From JAGNNV01 sp031392925 (GTDB taxonomy: Bacteria; Acidobacteriota; Vicinamibacteria; Fen-336; JAGNNV01): a stretch of DNA of 10,948 nucleotides. A model generated the notes under the pieces. It was given only the letters and a program-made list of their open reading frames with translations, was not told the origin of the DNA and made no database searches. Each line of letters opens with the position of its first letter. The first letter of the stretch is position 1. This document shows, in pieces, positions 1-8,071 of this stretch. The stretch lies in NCBI GenBank assembly GCA_031392925.1, contig JANMVV010000193.1:1-10948 (forward strand). The letters are read 5' to 3'. A program made the position numbers and the translations under genes.

Positions 1-1
1 C

Positions 2-103
2 GGCGCTCCCATCGGAGATCCGGGCATGGACTTCCTGTCGCGCATGCTCGAGCCGTTGTGCAGCCAGGACTGGCCGGGCCTTCGTCTCCGGGCCGGCCGG
101 TAA
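2..103 (+). CDS. C-terminal fragment of an unrecognised protein (cut by left edge)
   Basis: An open frame enters from the left edge and ends with TAA at 101-103, giving 33 residues that begin GAPIGDPGMDFL and end RLRAGR. No family can be recognised from so short a tail. The frame has codon use in keeping with the neighbouring genes, and the following 145 bases have no other gene, so a gene end here is plausible. It could also be a chance open frame, since the fragment is short and GC-rich sequence has few stop codons. Confidence 0.4.
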   Translation, partial: GAPIGDPGMDFLSRMLEPLCSQDWPGLRLRAGR

Positions 104-178
104 ACTCCCGCGGCGGCGCCCTCCACCCGCGATCTCGCTCCGGGCTCTAGTTCGATTCTGACGGCCTGGTCCGGCGCG

Positions 179-184
179 TTGACT
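179..184 (+). promoter_or_regulatory. Possible -35 box upstream of the M14 peptidase
   Basis: TTGACT lies about 65 bases before the peptidase start, close to the TTGACA consensus. No good -10 box is found 16-18 bases further on; the best candidates there are GAACGT and TACGCA, both poor. The interval 104-248 otherwise shows no gene and no long repeat. Weak evidence for a promoter. Confidence 0.2.
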
Positions 185-248
185 CCCGAACGGGCCCATG
201 TGAACGTACGCATGGCCGTCCGCCCCCTCTTCAAGATCAGGAGTCCCC

Positions 249-3176
<2,928 letters not shown>

Positions 3177-3203
3177 GGTCTGGGTCCGGGCCTCGTGATG
3201 TTC

Positions 3204-3227
3204 GGGCGGGCTTCGGTCCGCCCTTTT
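3204..3227 (+). terminator. Rho-independent terminator with UUCG tetraloop
   Basis: The arms 3204-3211 and 3216-3223 pair over 8 bp (GGGCGGGC with GGTCCGCC, read inward with one G-T pair) and enclose a TTCG loop closed by C-G, the very stable cUUCGg tetraloop. TTTT follows at 3224-3227. It lies 28 bases after the peptidase stop. On the minus strand no T-run follows the hairpin, so it should stop plus-strand transcription only. Confidence 0.85.
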
Positions 3228-3239
3228 CATTTCCGCCGG

Positions 3240-3818
3240 CTAGCCCGGCGGCGGGAAGGTGATCGCGGTTCCGCCGCTCGCCGGTCGCGCGGAACCCACG
3301 AGCTCGGCCCAGCGTGAGAGCGGCTGGACCGCGTTCTCGCCCTCGGCCAGATCGGTCATCAAGACGCCGTTCAGATGATCGATCTCGTGTTGAAGGAGTT
3401 CGGCGAGATCGGGGGGCAGATGATTCCACCGCCGGGGGCGGAACTGTTCGTCGCGATAGGTGAGTGAGATCGACGAGTACCGGCGCACTCGGACGATCAC
3501 GTCGGGAACGCTCAGACAGTCGTCCCAGACCGAAAACGTCGCGTCGCTTCGCCAGGTGATCTCGGGGTTGAGCAGGATGAAGGGACCGCCACCCAGATTC
3601 ATGGCCACCATTCGCTTCATCACACCCACCTGGACCGCGGAGATCGCCCGGCCGAAGCCGCTCCTTTCCCTGAAGTCGCGCAGGGTGGCGATGAGCCGCG
3701 AGGCTTGGTCCAGAAGGGTTTCGTCGACCGATTCCATTTCCTTCGAACGTTCACGCAGGCGCGGGTCGCCGGCGAGAACGATGGGCAGGGCGTGCGCCAG
3801 GGGATCGAACGCGATCAT
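3240..3818 (-). CDS. Peptide deformylase-like metalloenzyme, variant motifs
   Basis: This 192-residue protein belongs to the peptide deformylase superfamily, whose members remove the formyl group from the initiator methionine of new proteins. Motif 3 is intact: QHEIDHLNG gives metal ligands H144 and H148 and catalytic E145. Motif 2 reads WDDCLS in place of EGCLS, keeping ligand C101. Motif 1 reads RAISAVQVG where GxGLAAxQ is usual, keeping Q63. This fits a subgroup with a WDDC signature, distinct from classical Def, so deformylase activity is likely but not certain. The frame stays open far upstream into the divergent cupin gene. I start it at MIAFDPLAHALP, where the usual N-terminal pattern (VLAGDPRLRERSK) follows; no strong ribosome site is visible there. 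It is divergent from the cupin gene with 60 bases between them. Confidence 0.85.
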   Translation of the reverse strand: MIAFDPLAHALPIVLAGDPRLRERSKEMESVDETLLDQASRLIATLRDFRERSGFGRAISAVQVGVMKRMVAMNLGGGPFILLNPEITWRSDATFSVWDDCLSVPDVIVRVRRYSSISLTYRDEQFRPRRWNHLPPDLAELLQHEIDHLNGVLMTDLAEGENAVQPLSRWAELVGSARPASGGTAITFPPPG

Positions 3819-3866
3819 GGTGGCATTCTCGACGGTGAAACGCCGCCGCTCAAAGCGCGCTTGGGG

Positions 3867-3872
3867 TACGAT
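3867..3872 (+). promoter_or_regulatory. Candidate -10 box (TACGAT) for a leaderless cupin transcript
   Basis: TACGAT fits the TANNNT form of a -10 box and ends 6 bases before the ATG at 3879. Transcription would then begin at or next to the start codon, as in leaderless mRNAs. No proper Shine-Dalgarno sequence lies between (only TTGGGA), and no clear -35 box is seen. Confidence 0.35.
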
Positions 3873-3878
3873 TTGGGA

Positions 3879-4262
3879 ATGTCCAACAGCGGCGTTCGCA
3901 AGTTCACCTGGTCGGAAGTCCCCAAGGACAACGTCACCCCGGTCATCGCCCGCCAGATCGTGACCGGCGTTTCCGCCATGGCCGGCATGATCACGCTTCA
4001 AAAAGGAAGCCACGTGCCGAAGCATTCCCACGTGAGCGAACAGCTCACCTACGTCCTGGAGGGCTCCCTGCGCTTCCTCATTGAGGACCGCGAGATCCTG
4101 GTGAGCGCCGGCGAAATTCTGGTGATTCCCGCGTGGGTCGAGCACGAAGCGACGGCGGTTGAACACACGGTGGAACTCGACATCTTCAGCCCGATTCGCC
4201 AGGACTGGCTGGATGGCACCGACACGTACTTCCAGAAGGGCGCGCCGCCCAGCAAGAGCTAG
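3879..4262 (+). CDS. Cupin-domain protein, KdgF-like
   Basis: This 127-residue single-domain cupin has a beta-barrel metal site. Cupin motif 1 runs from G43 to G62 with likely metal ligands H49, H51 and Q55; glutamine stands where glutamate is classical, as in many KdgF-type cupins. Motif 2 (GEILVIPAWVEHEA) supplies H89, and the usual final asparagine is absent. The C-terminal DIFSPIRQDWL also resembles KdgF, which aids ring opening of unsaturated uronates, but no pectin or alginate genes are nearby, so the substrate is unknown. The frame is open further upstream (to an ATG at 3705) but that part overlaps the deformylase gene in antisense; the start at 3879 gives the expected domain boundary. 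AlkB follows after 41 bases on the same strand. Confidence 0.85.
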   Translation: MSNSGVRKFTWSEVPKDNVTPVIARQIVTGVSAMAGMITLQKGSHVPKHSHVSEQLTYVLEGSLRFLIEDREILVSAGEILVIPAWVEHEATAVEHTVELDIFSPIRQDWLDGTDTYFQKGAPPSKS

Positions 4263-4275
4263 CCGTCCGACGGCT
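4261..4275. repeat. Perfect 15-bp palindrome at the cupin stop codon
   Basis: AGCCGTC and GACGGCT are exact reverse complements separated by one base. The left arm overlaps the cupin TAG stop. As RNA it would form a short hairpin of 6 bp with a CCG loop. No T-run follows, so it is not a standard terminator. It could be an operator or attenuator between the cupin gene and alkB, or chance. Confidence 0.45.
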
Positions 4276-4303
4276 GCGAGAACCCTGGGCGTAACGACGC
4301 GGC

Positions 4304-4975
4304 ATGAAGGCTCGAGGCGTCACCGGCTCTCTCTTCGACGAGGCGGTCGCGGAGACCCCGCGATCTCCCGAGCCTCTTGCGAAAGGCGCCGTACTGCTGC
4401 GCGGATTCGCGCTCGATGTCGAAAAGGATCTGCGGGGAGCGCTCGATCGGATCGTCGCGACCGCGCCGTTCAGGCACATGGTGACGCCGGGCGGCTATCG
4501 GATGTCGGTGGCCATGACCAACTGCGGCGATCTCGGCTGGATCACCGACCGGCGCGGCTATCGGTATGACGCCCTCGATCCCGATTCCGGGCGGCCGTGG
4601 CCGACGATGCCGGCCGCCTTTCTCGACCTCGCCGCCAGAGCGGCGCGGGAAGGGGGCTACACCGGTTTCGTGCCCGACGCCTGCCTCATCAACCGGTATG
4701 AGCCGGGCGCCCGGTTGTCCCTTCACCAGGATCGGAACGAGACGGACTTCACCGCCCCGATCGTCTCCGTGTCGCTCGGGCTTCCGGCCCTCTTCCTCTT
4801 CGGCGGGGACGAACGTTCAGATCGTCCCCGCCGCGTGCTCATCCATCACGGCGATGTGGCGGTGTGGGGCGGGGCGTCGCGGCTCGCCTTCCACGGAATC
4901 GCTCCACTCAAGGAGGGTGAACACGAGGTGACGGGTCGGCGCAGAATCAACCTGACCCTGCGCCGGGCCGGTTGA
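4304..4975 (+). CDS. alkB: AlkB, DNA/RNA alkylation-damage dioxygenase
   Basis: AlkB is an Fe(II)/2-oxoglutarate dioxygenase that removes 1-methyladenine and 3-methylcytosine lesions by oxidative demethylation. The 223-residue protein follows E. coli AlkB along its whole length, including MVTPGGYRMSVAMTNCG (59-75), the substrate-lid region, and PDACLINRYEPGARLSLHQD (124-143). Iron ligands are H141, D143 and H197. The 2-oxoglutarate-binding arginines are R214 and R220, with the same spacing as in E. coli. All catalytic residues are kept, so it should be active. The N-terminus carries a few more residues than E. coli AlkB. No clear ribosome site precedes the ATG; the nearest alternative signal is a TAACGA box ending 6 bases upstream. 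The stop codon overlaps a methyltransferase remnant. Confidence 0.97.
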   Translation: MKARGVTGSLFDEAVAETPRSPEPLAKGAVLLRGFALDVEKDLRGALDRIVATAPFRHMVTPGGYRMSVAMTNCGDLGWITDRRGYRYDALDPDSGRPWPTMPAAFLDLAARAAREGGYTGFVPDACLINRYEPGARLSLHQDRNETDFTAPIVSVSLGLPALFLFGGDERSDRPRRVLIHHGDVAVWGGASRLAFHGIAPLKEGEHEVTGRRRINLTLRRAG

Positions 4976-5220
4976 GAGATTTTCGAAGGTCCGCAGTGGC
5001 GAACCGCGACGCGCCCGCCGACTCGGAGGTCGCGAAGAAGGTGGGCGCTCCGGGGAGCGCGCGTGCGGTCGCTCAGGCGTGCGCGGCGAATCGTCTCGCG
5101 GTCGCCATCCCCTCCCACCGCGTGGTCAGAAACGACGGCGGCCTGTCGGGATACCGGTGGGGCGTCGAGCGGAAGCGCACGCTGCTCGCGCGAGAGGCTA
5201 AAGCCCAGCCTGCCGCTTGA
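4972..5220 (+). pseudogene. Truncated Ada/Ogt-type methyltransferase domain with Cys-to-Ser active site
   Basis: The 82-residue frame matches the C-terminal DNA-binding and methyl-acceptor part of Ada. It has VAKKVGAPGSARAV, the hinge ACAANRL, and IPSHRVV, then LSGYRWGVERK and LLAREA. The invariant acceptor cysteine of PCHRV is serine here (S48, codon TCC at 5113-5115), while arginine finger R31, hinge N40, H49 and the late glutamate E75 remain. The segment before the helix-turn-helix (usually FxxxVWxALxxIPxGxTxSYxxVA) is missing or scrambled. In the alkB frame just past its stop, QWRTATRPP can be lined up with that segment, hinting at a frameshift. The only early start is TTG at 4972, inside the alkB stop. 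A decayed ada or ogt partner of alkB is most likely; a tiny alkyltransferase-like lesion binder is the alternative. Its end overlaps the converging gene by 23 bases. Confidence 0.65.
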
Positions 5221-5908
5221 TCGATTCGCCCATCGACTTGAGCTGATTCGCCTGGGTTTCCAGGGTCTTTCCTTCGGTGGCGATGGCCATCAGGGCGGTG
5301 GGATCGTTCTTCAAGAGTGCCGCCTTGAGCCGCTCCAACATGGCCACGGAATCGCCGGACAGGGTGAGGGCGAGGCGATGATGTTCGACGCAGGCGCGCG
5401 GCGGTGAGATCGACTGGAGGCGTTGGCGTTGCGCTCGCGCCTTGCTCAGCAGTTCGTCGAAGCCGGAGAAATCACCCGAAGACATCGATTGAACCATGGA
5501 GGTCGCGAAGCCCTGCGGATCGCCCGCGCCCATGTCCTCGATACGGTCGACCTGATTGAAGTAGGCGGCGATTTGGGGTTGATCCGCGGACGGCGCCAGG
5601 CGTGGCAGGGTCGGAGCCGGCGCGGCGATGGCCGTGACCGTAGAGGCGATCTCCCGGCCGAGCGCCCAGGAGTGAGTCGGCTCAGGGACAGGAAGAGGCG
5701 CGTTACTCGCTTCAGAGATCGCGGCCACGGGAGACGGAAGAATCGCGACGGATTCCGAGGGTGCCGCGGCCATGGCCGCGGGCGGAGTGGCGACGGCGAC
5801 CACCGCCGGCTTCGCGGAGATCCGCCCCAGCAGGAATGCGATCGCGAGAAGGGCGAGCCCGAGGGCGCCGGCCAGACCGATCACGAGTCGCTGGTTGCTT
5901 CGCTCCAT
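5198..5908 (-). CDS. Membrane-anchored protein of unknown function with Ala/Pro-rich linker
   Basis: I do not recognise this 236-residue protein. A single hydrophobic helix at about 8-29 (LVIGLAGALGLALLAIAFLL) after a short basic-charged start suggests an N-terminal anchor with the bulk in the periplasm. Residues 31-106 are rich in alanine and proline and likely disordered. Residues about 108-236 form an amphipathic, probably helical domain with one cysteine (C173) and H176-H177 in ACVEHHRLAL. AGGA lies 4 bases before the chosen ATG and supports it. It begins 24 bases behind the thioredoxin gene on the same strand, so the two are probably cotranscribed and may share a redox or envelope role; that link is inference. 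Its 3' end overlaps the methyltransferase remnant by 23 bases. Confidence 0.75.
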   Translation of the reverse strand: MERSNQRLVIGLAGALGLALLAIAFLLGRISAKPAVVAVATPPAAMAAAPSESVAILPSPVAAISEASNAPLPVPEPTHSWALGREIASTVTAIAAPAPTLPRLAPSADQPQIAAYFNQVDRIEDMGAGDPQGFATSMVQSMSSGDFSGFDELLSKARAQRQRLQSISPPRACVEHHRLALTLSGDSVAMLERLKAALLKNDPTALMAIATEGKTLETQANQLKSMGESIKRQAGL

Positions 5909-5932
5909 GGATTCCTGGCCCGGGTCCGGTTT

Positions 5933-6397
5933 CTAGGCGAACCGTTCAATCCACGAACGCAACTGCGGCGGGGGAAGGGCGCCGACCACGCGGTCCACTT
6001 CCTTGCCGCCCCTGAACATCACGAGCGTCGGAATACCGGACACCCGCAGCCCCGCGTGGGACTGCGGGTTCTCGTCCACGTTGAGCTTGGCGATCCTCAC
6101 CTTGCCCATCATTTCGCCCGCGATTTCCTCGAGCGCGGGCGCGATCATCCGGCACGGCGCGCACCAGGCCGCCCAAAGGTCGACCAGCACCGGGCGAGGA
6201 TGCCCCAGAACCTCGATGGCGAACGTCTCGTCGGTGACGGTCACCGGCGCGGCATCGACAGCCAGTTCCTTCTTGCAATGACCGCACACTGGATTCAGTC
6301 CCTGCAGCACGCGGTCCCGCCGCACCCGATTCGCTCCGCCGCATGACGGACAGGAGATCACCGCCGCGTCCACTTGAGTCTCTAAATCTGCGTTCAT
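5933..6397 (-). CDS. trxC: Thioredoxin 2 (TrxC-type) with N-terminal zinc ribbon and WCAPC active site
   Basis: This 154-residue cytoplasmic thiol-disulfide reductant has the two-part layout of TrxC. An N-terminal zinc ribbon carries two CxxC pairs, C16-PS-C19 and C38-GH-C41. A thioredoxin fold follows from about 52, with active site W78-C79-A80-P81-C82 and the cis-proline at P123 in GIPTLVMF. The canonical middle residue is glycine; alanine here may shift the redox potential or partner choice. The length is slightly above E. coli TrxC because of a longer N-terminus. No clear ribosome site is visible before the ATG. The gene sits downstream of tRNA-Thr on the same strand and just upstream of a membrane-anchored protein, so transcription may enter from the tRNA promoter. 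Confidence 0.92.
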   Translation of the reverse strand: MNADLETQVDAAVISCPSCGGANRVRRDRVLQGLNPVCGHCKKELAVDAAPVTVTDETFAIEVLGHPRPVLVDLWAAWCAPCRMIAPALEEIAGEMMGKVRIAKLNVDENPQSHAGLRVSGIPTLVMFRGGKEVDRVVGALPPPQLRSWIERFA

Positions 6398-6447
6398 GAC
6401 ACCGACAAGCCTAGTCCCTCAGTGTCTTCCATCCCGAGCCCCGCTTT

Positions 6448-6473
6448 CCGCATCGCGGTCGCCCTTTCGGGCG
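6448..6473 (-). other. Two short hairpins downstream of tRNA-Thr
   Basis: Read on the minus strand after the tRNA 3' end, a 5-bp stem with a GAAA loop (6473-6460) is followed by a 4-bp CCGC/GCGG stem (6458-6448). The GAAA loop belongs to the stable GNRA class. There is no T-run, so this is not a typical intrinsic terminator; it may be a processing or weak attenuation element between the tRNA and trxC. Confidence 0.3.
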
Positions 6474-6475
6474 CT

Positions 6476-6550
6476 TGGAGCCGACGGTGAGATTTGAACT
6501 CACGACCTGCTGATTACGAATCAGCTGCTCTACCACTGAGCTACATCGGC
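6476..6550 (-). tRNA. tRNA-Thr, anticodon CGT
   Basis: The minus strand folds into a full cloverleaf. The acceptor GCCGATG pairs with CGTCGGC (one T-G pair), the D arm is GCTC/GAGC with GG in the loop, and the T arm is GTGAG-TTCAAAT-CTCAC. The anticodon arm is GCTGA-TTCGTAA-TCAGC, placing anticodon CGT at 6518-6516, which reads threonine codon ACG. The 3' CCA is encoded (6478-6476) and the discriminator base is U. It lies 78 bases upstream of trxC on the same strand. Confidence 0.96.
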
Positions 6551-6631
6551 GTTTCCGCTCGGAATCGCGTCGAAACGACGGGTTCGAGGGGCCGGAATCG
6601 TACCACGTTGACTCGCCTCGACGACCCCCAC

Positions 6632-6649
6632 CTCGGGCTATCTCCCGAG
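6632..6649. repeat. Inverted repeat CTCGGG-N6-CCCGAG
   Basis: Perfect 6-bp arms (6632-6637 and 6644-6649) with a 6-base spacer lie in the gap between the minus-strand tRNA and the plus-strand DinB-like gene, 34 bases before the latter's start. It could be an operator or a leader hairpin. In a GC-rich region arms of this size also arise by chance. Confidence 0.3.
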
Positions 6650-6670
6650 CCTTCCCGACCGGCCCGACGA

Positions 6671-6676
6671 TATGCT
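6671..6676 (+). promoter_or_regulatory. Candidate -10 box (TATGCT) for a leaderless DinB-like transcript
   Basis: TATGCT fits TANNNT and ends 7 bases before the ATG at 6684, which would place the transcription start at or beside the start codon. No Shine-Dalgarno sequence lies between. This is the same arrangement as at the cupin gene. Confidence 0.35.
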
Positions 6677-6683
6677 CGGCCCG

Positions 6684-7232
6684 ATGACACCCGAACAGGC
6701 GCGCGCCCTGAAGGCCGAGGTTGAAGCCGTCTCGAAGGGCGCCCGAACCCTGACCGCGGGCATGGACGCGGCGTCTCTCATGAAGAGGCCGGCGGGCGGC
6801 GGCTGGGGCGTCGCCGAGAACCTGGAGCACCTGATCCTCACCGCGGGCGCAATGCTTCCGCTGGTCGAGCGAGCCATCGAGGAACTGGAGCGCAGCGGGA
6901 AGAAGGCCGCCCGGCCATCCGGGCTCGGCTTGATGGGATGGCTGCTGGCGAAGTCCCTTGAACCGCCGCCTCGATTGAAGACGAGGACCACGAAACCATT
7001 CGAGCCCGTGTCGGTGAGCGATCCTTTGACCCTCACCGACCGCTTCATCGAGACGAACGCGAAGCTAGATGCGCTCATCTCCCGCGCGACCGGCCTTGCG
7101 ACCTCCTCCGCGAAGGTCGCCTCGCCCTTCAACGAAAACGTGAAGTACAACGCCTACGCTGCGCTGCGGATCGTGCTCGTCCATGCCCGCCGGCACCTGT
7201 GGCAGGCCGGTGTGGCGAAAGCAGGCTCCTAG
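6684..7232 (+). CDS. DinB-like (DinB_2) family protein
   Basis: This 182-residue protein has the features of the DinB/YfiT-like four-helix bundle family, whose members bind a divalent metal through three histidines and often act as thiol-dependent transferases. The likely ligands are H49 in WGVAENLEHL, and H167 and H171 in VLVHARRHLWQ. The W and EHL of the first motif, and the HxxxHLWQ of the last helix, are typical of the family. An ATG at 6672 in the same frame adds four residues, but it falls inside the -10-like box TATGCT, and MTPEQARALK from 6684 is a better N-terminus. The gene is alone on this strand and converges on a small minus-strand gene 18 bases away. The substrate cannot be told. 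Confidence 0.82.
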   Translation: MTPEQARALKAEVEAVSKGARTLTAGMDAASLMKRPAGGGWGVAENLEHLILTAGAMLPLVERAIEELERSGKKAARPSGLGLMGWLLAKSLEPPPRLKTRTTKPFEPVSVSDPLTLTDRFIETNAKLDALISRATGLATSSAKVASPFNENVKYNAYAALRIVLVHARRHLWQAGVAKAGS

Positions 7233-7250
7233 CTATTCGCCCCTGCACGA

Positions 7251-7499
7251 TCAACTCCAGCCGAGCTTGTCCATCGCGTCCGAGGCGAGCGAGTCGAAGA
7301 AGCGCTCGATGTCCTCGGTGATCGCCGCGGGCACTTCCTTCTTGCCCGCCGCGAGTTGAACGCCGACCACAAGATGGCGCGCGTCCATGACCACCACCGC
7401 GTCGAAGGTGGAGGCGACGCGCGCGTAGTCCTCGAGAGCAAGGGCCGCATCCTGACCAAGTTTCGCGGGCTTCCTGAATCGAACCCGGACTTCGCTCAT
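7251..7499 (-). CDS. Small conserved-looking protein of unknown function (82 aa)
   Basis: I do not recognise this 82-residue acidic protein firmly. It has a strand-like start (EVRVRFRKPAKL), a helix (AALALEDYARVASTF), strands with AVVVMDARHLVVGVQL and a charged helical end (ITEDIERFFDSLASDAMDKL). The order loosely recalls HPr-type phosphocarriers, but no histidine stands at the phosphorylation position, so that reading is only a guess. It begins 25 bases behind the ferredoxin stop on the same strand and is probably in its operon. An overlapping frame at 7229-7459 has arginine- and serine-rich composition typical of a shadow and was not used. Confidence 0.65.
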   Translation of the reverse strand: MSEVRVRFRKPAKLGQDAALALEDYARVASTFDAVVVMDARHLVVGVQLAAGKKEVPAAITEDIERFFDSLASDAMDKLGWS

Positions 7500-7523
7500 G
7501 GATGCCGCCTCGAACGCTGCCGT

Positions 7524-7541
7524 CCTACTTCTTGAAGTAGG
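7524..7541. repeat. Perfect inverted repeat over the ferredoxin stop codon
   Basis: CCTACTTC (7524-7531) and GAAGTAGG (7534-7541) are exact reverse complements with a 2-base spacer. The arms include the last codons (Tyr-Phe-Lys-Lys) and the TAG stop of the ferredoxin gene. In the minus-strand RNA this can form a 7-bp stem with a CAAG loop. No T-run follows, so a role in attenuation or mRNA end protection before the small downstream gene is more likely than termination. Confidence 0.5.
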
Positions 7542-7785
7542 CGGCGTTCAGTTCGGTGTAGTTCTTCCAGTTGTCGGGAAGCTCGTCCTGGGGAAAGATG
7601 GCCTGGACCGGGCACACGGGAACGCAGGCGCCGCAGTCGATGCAGGAATCGGGGTCGATATAGAGCATCGTGGAGGCCGCGTGCTCGGGCGAGTCCTTCT
7701 TGGGGTGGATGCAGTCGACGGGGCACACCTCGACACACGCGGTGTCTTTGGTTCCAATGCAAGGCTCGGCGATCACGTAGGTCAT
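7525..7785 (-). CDS. fdxA: Seven-iron ferredoxin (3Fe-4S plus 4Fe-4S), Thermus type
   Basis: This 86-residue soluble electron carrier matches seven-iron ferredoxins such as those of Thermus and Azotobacter. The 3Fe-4S ligands by homology are C9, C17 and C58. The 4Fe-4S ligands are C21, C48, C51 and C54. C25 is the usual free cysteine. The N-terminus MTYVIAEPCIGTKDTACVEV lacks the extra cysteine found two residues after C9's neighbour in Azotobacter FdI and resembles the Thermus form. The tail (PDNWKNYTELNAAYFKK) is also typical of that type. An in-frame ATG upstream at 7836 is rejected: MTYV is the family start, and AAGGGA lies just before it. A small unknown gene follows on the same strand. 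Confidence 0.95.
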   Translation of the reverse strand: MTYVIAEPCIGTKDTACVEVCPVDCIHPKKDSPEHAASTMLYIDPDSCIDCGACVPVCPVQAIFPQDELPDNWKNYTELNAAYFKK

Positions 7786-7861
7786 GGGATTCCCTTGTCT
7801 CTCCTCGATGAAGTGCGGCGCCCGAAAGTCTATCAAGAGCTAAGCTGAGAATGAGCGACGC

Positions 7862-8071
7862 ATGACCGACACTGAGAACCCGCGCCGCATCTCGCGGCCG
7901 CGCATCATCCTGATGATCGCGATCGACGTCGTTGCGGTGGCCATCGCCATCCCGCTCTACCTGTGGCTGCTGCCTCGCGACGCCGACGCCGCGGTTCTGG
8001 GTGCGGTAGCTCCGCTTGTCTTCGGAGCGTTCTTCAATCTGGTCATCGCCCTGGTTTCGCTGAAGCCCTAG
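7862..8071 (+). CDS. Small membrane protein with two predicted helices (69 aa)
   Basis: No family is recognised. The 69-residue product starts with a charged, arginine-containing segment (MTDTENPRRISRPR) and then has two hydrophobic helices, about 14-37 (IILMIAIDVVAVAIAIPLYLW) and about 43-66, joined by the acidic loop PRDADA. Positively charged N-terminal residues predict the N-terminus inside. The gene is divergent from the ferredoxin with 76 bases between, and its last 29 bases overlap the end of rlmF on the other strand. No clear ribosome site is seen; a TAAGCT box at 7841-7846 could serve as a -10. The consistent membrane pattern supports a real gene. Confidence 0.65.
   Translation: MTDTENPRRISRPRIILMIAIDVVAVAIAIPLYLWLLPRDADAAVLGAVAPLVFGAFFNLVIALVSLKP

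Noticed and set aside
3705..3878. Longer N-terminus for the cupin protein
   Set aside because: The extension is antisense to the deformylase gene and adds no domain; the ATG at 3879 gives a normal single-domain cupin.
3819..4166. Longer N-terminus for the deformylase-like protein
   Set aside because: The extension reads through the antisense of the cupin gene and has no family similarity; the deformylase pattern begins just after the ATG at 3818.
4960..4985. Programmed -1 frameshift joining AlkB to the methyltransferase domain
   Set aside because: The frames are in the right relation, but no slippery heptamer or following stable stem is visible at the overlap, and the downstream domain lacks its acceptor cysteine.
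5423..6346. A 307-codon plus-strand frame opposite the membrane-anchored gene and trxC
   Set aside because: It spans two real minus-strand genes and their gap, has low-complexity Arg/Gly/His-rich stretches and no recognisable domain.
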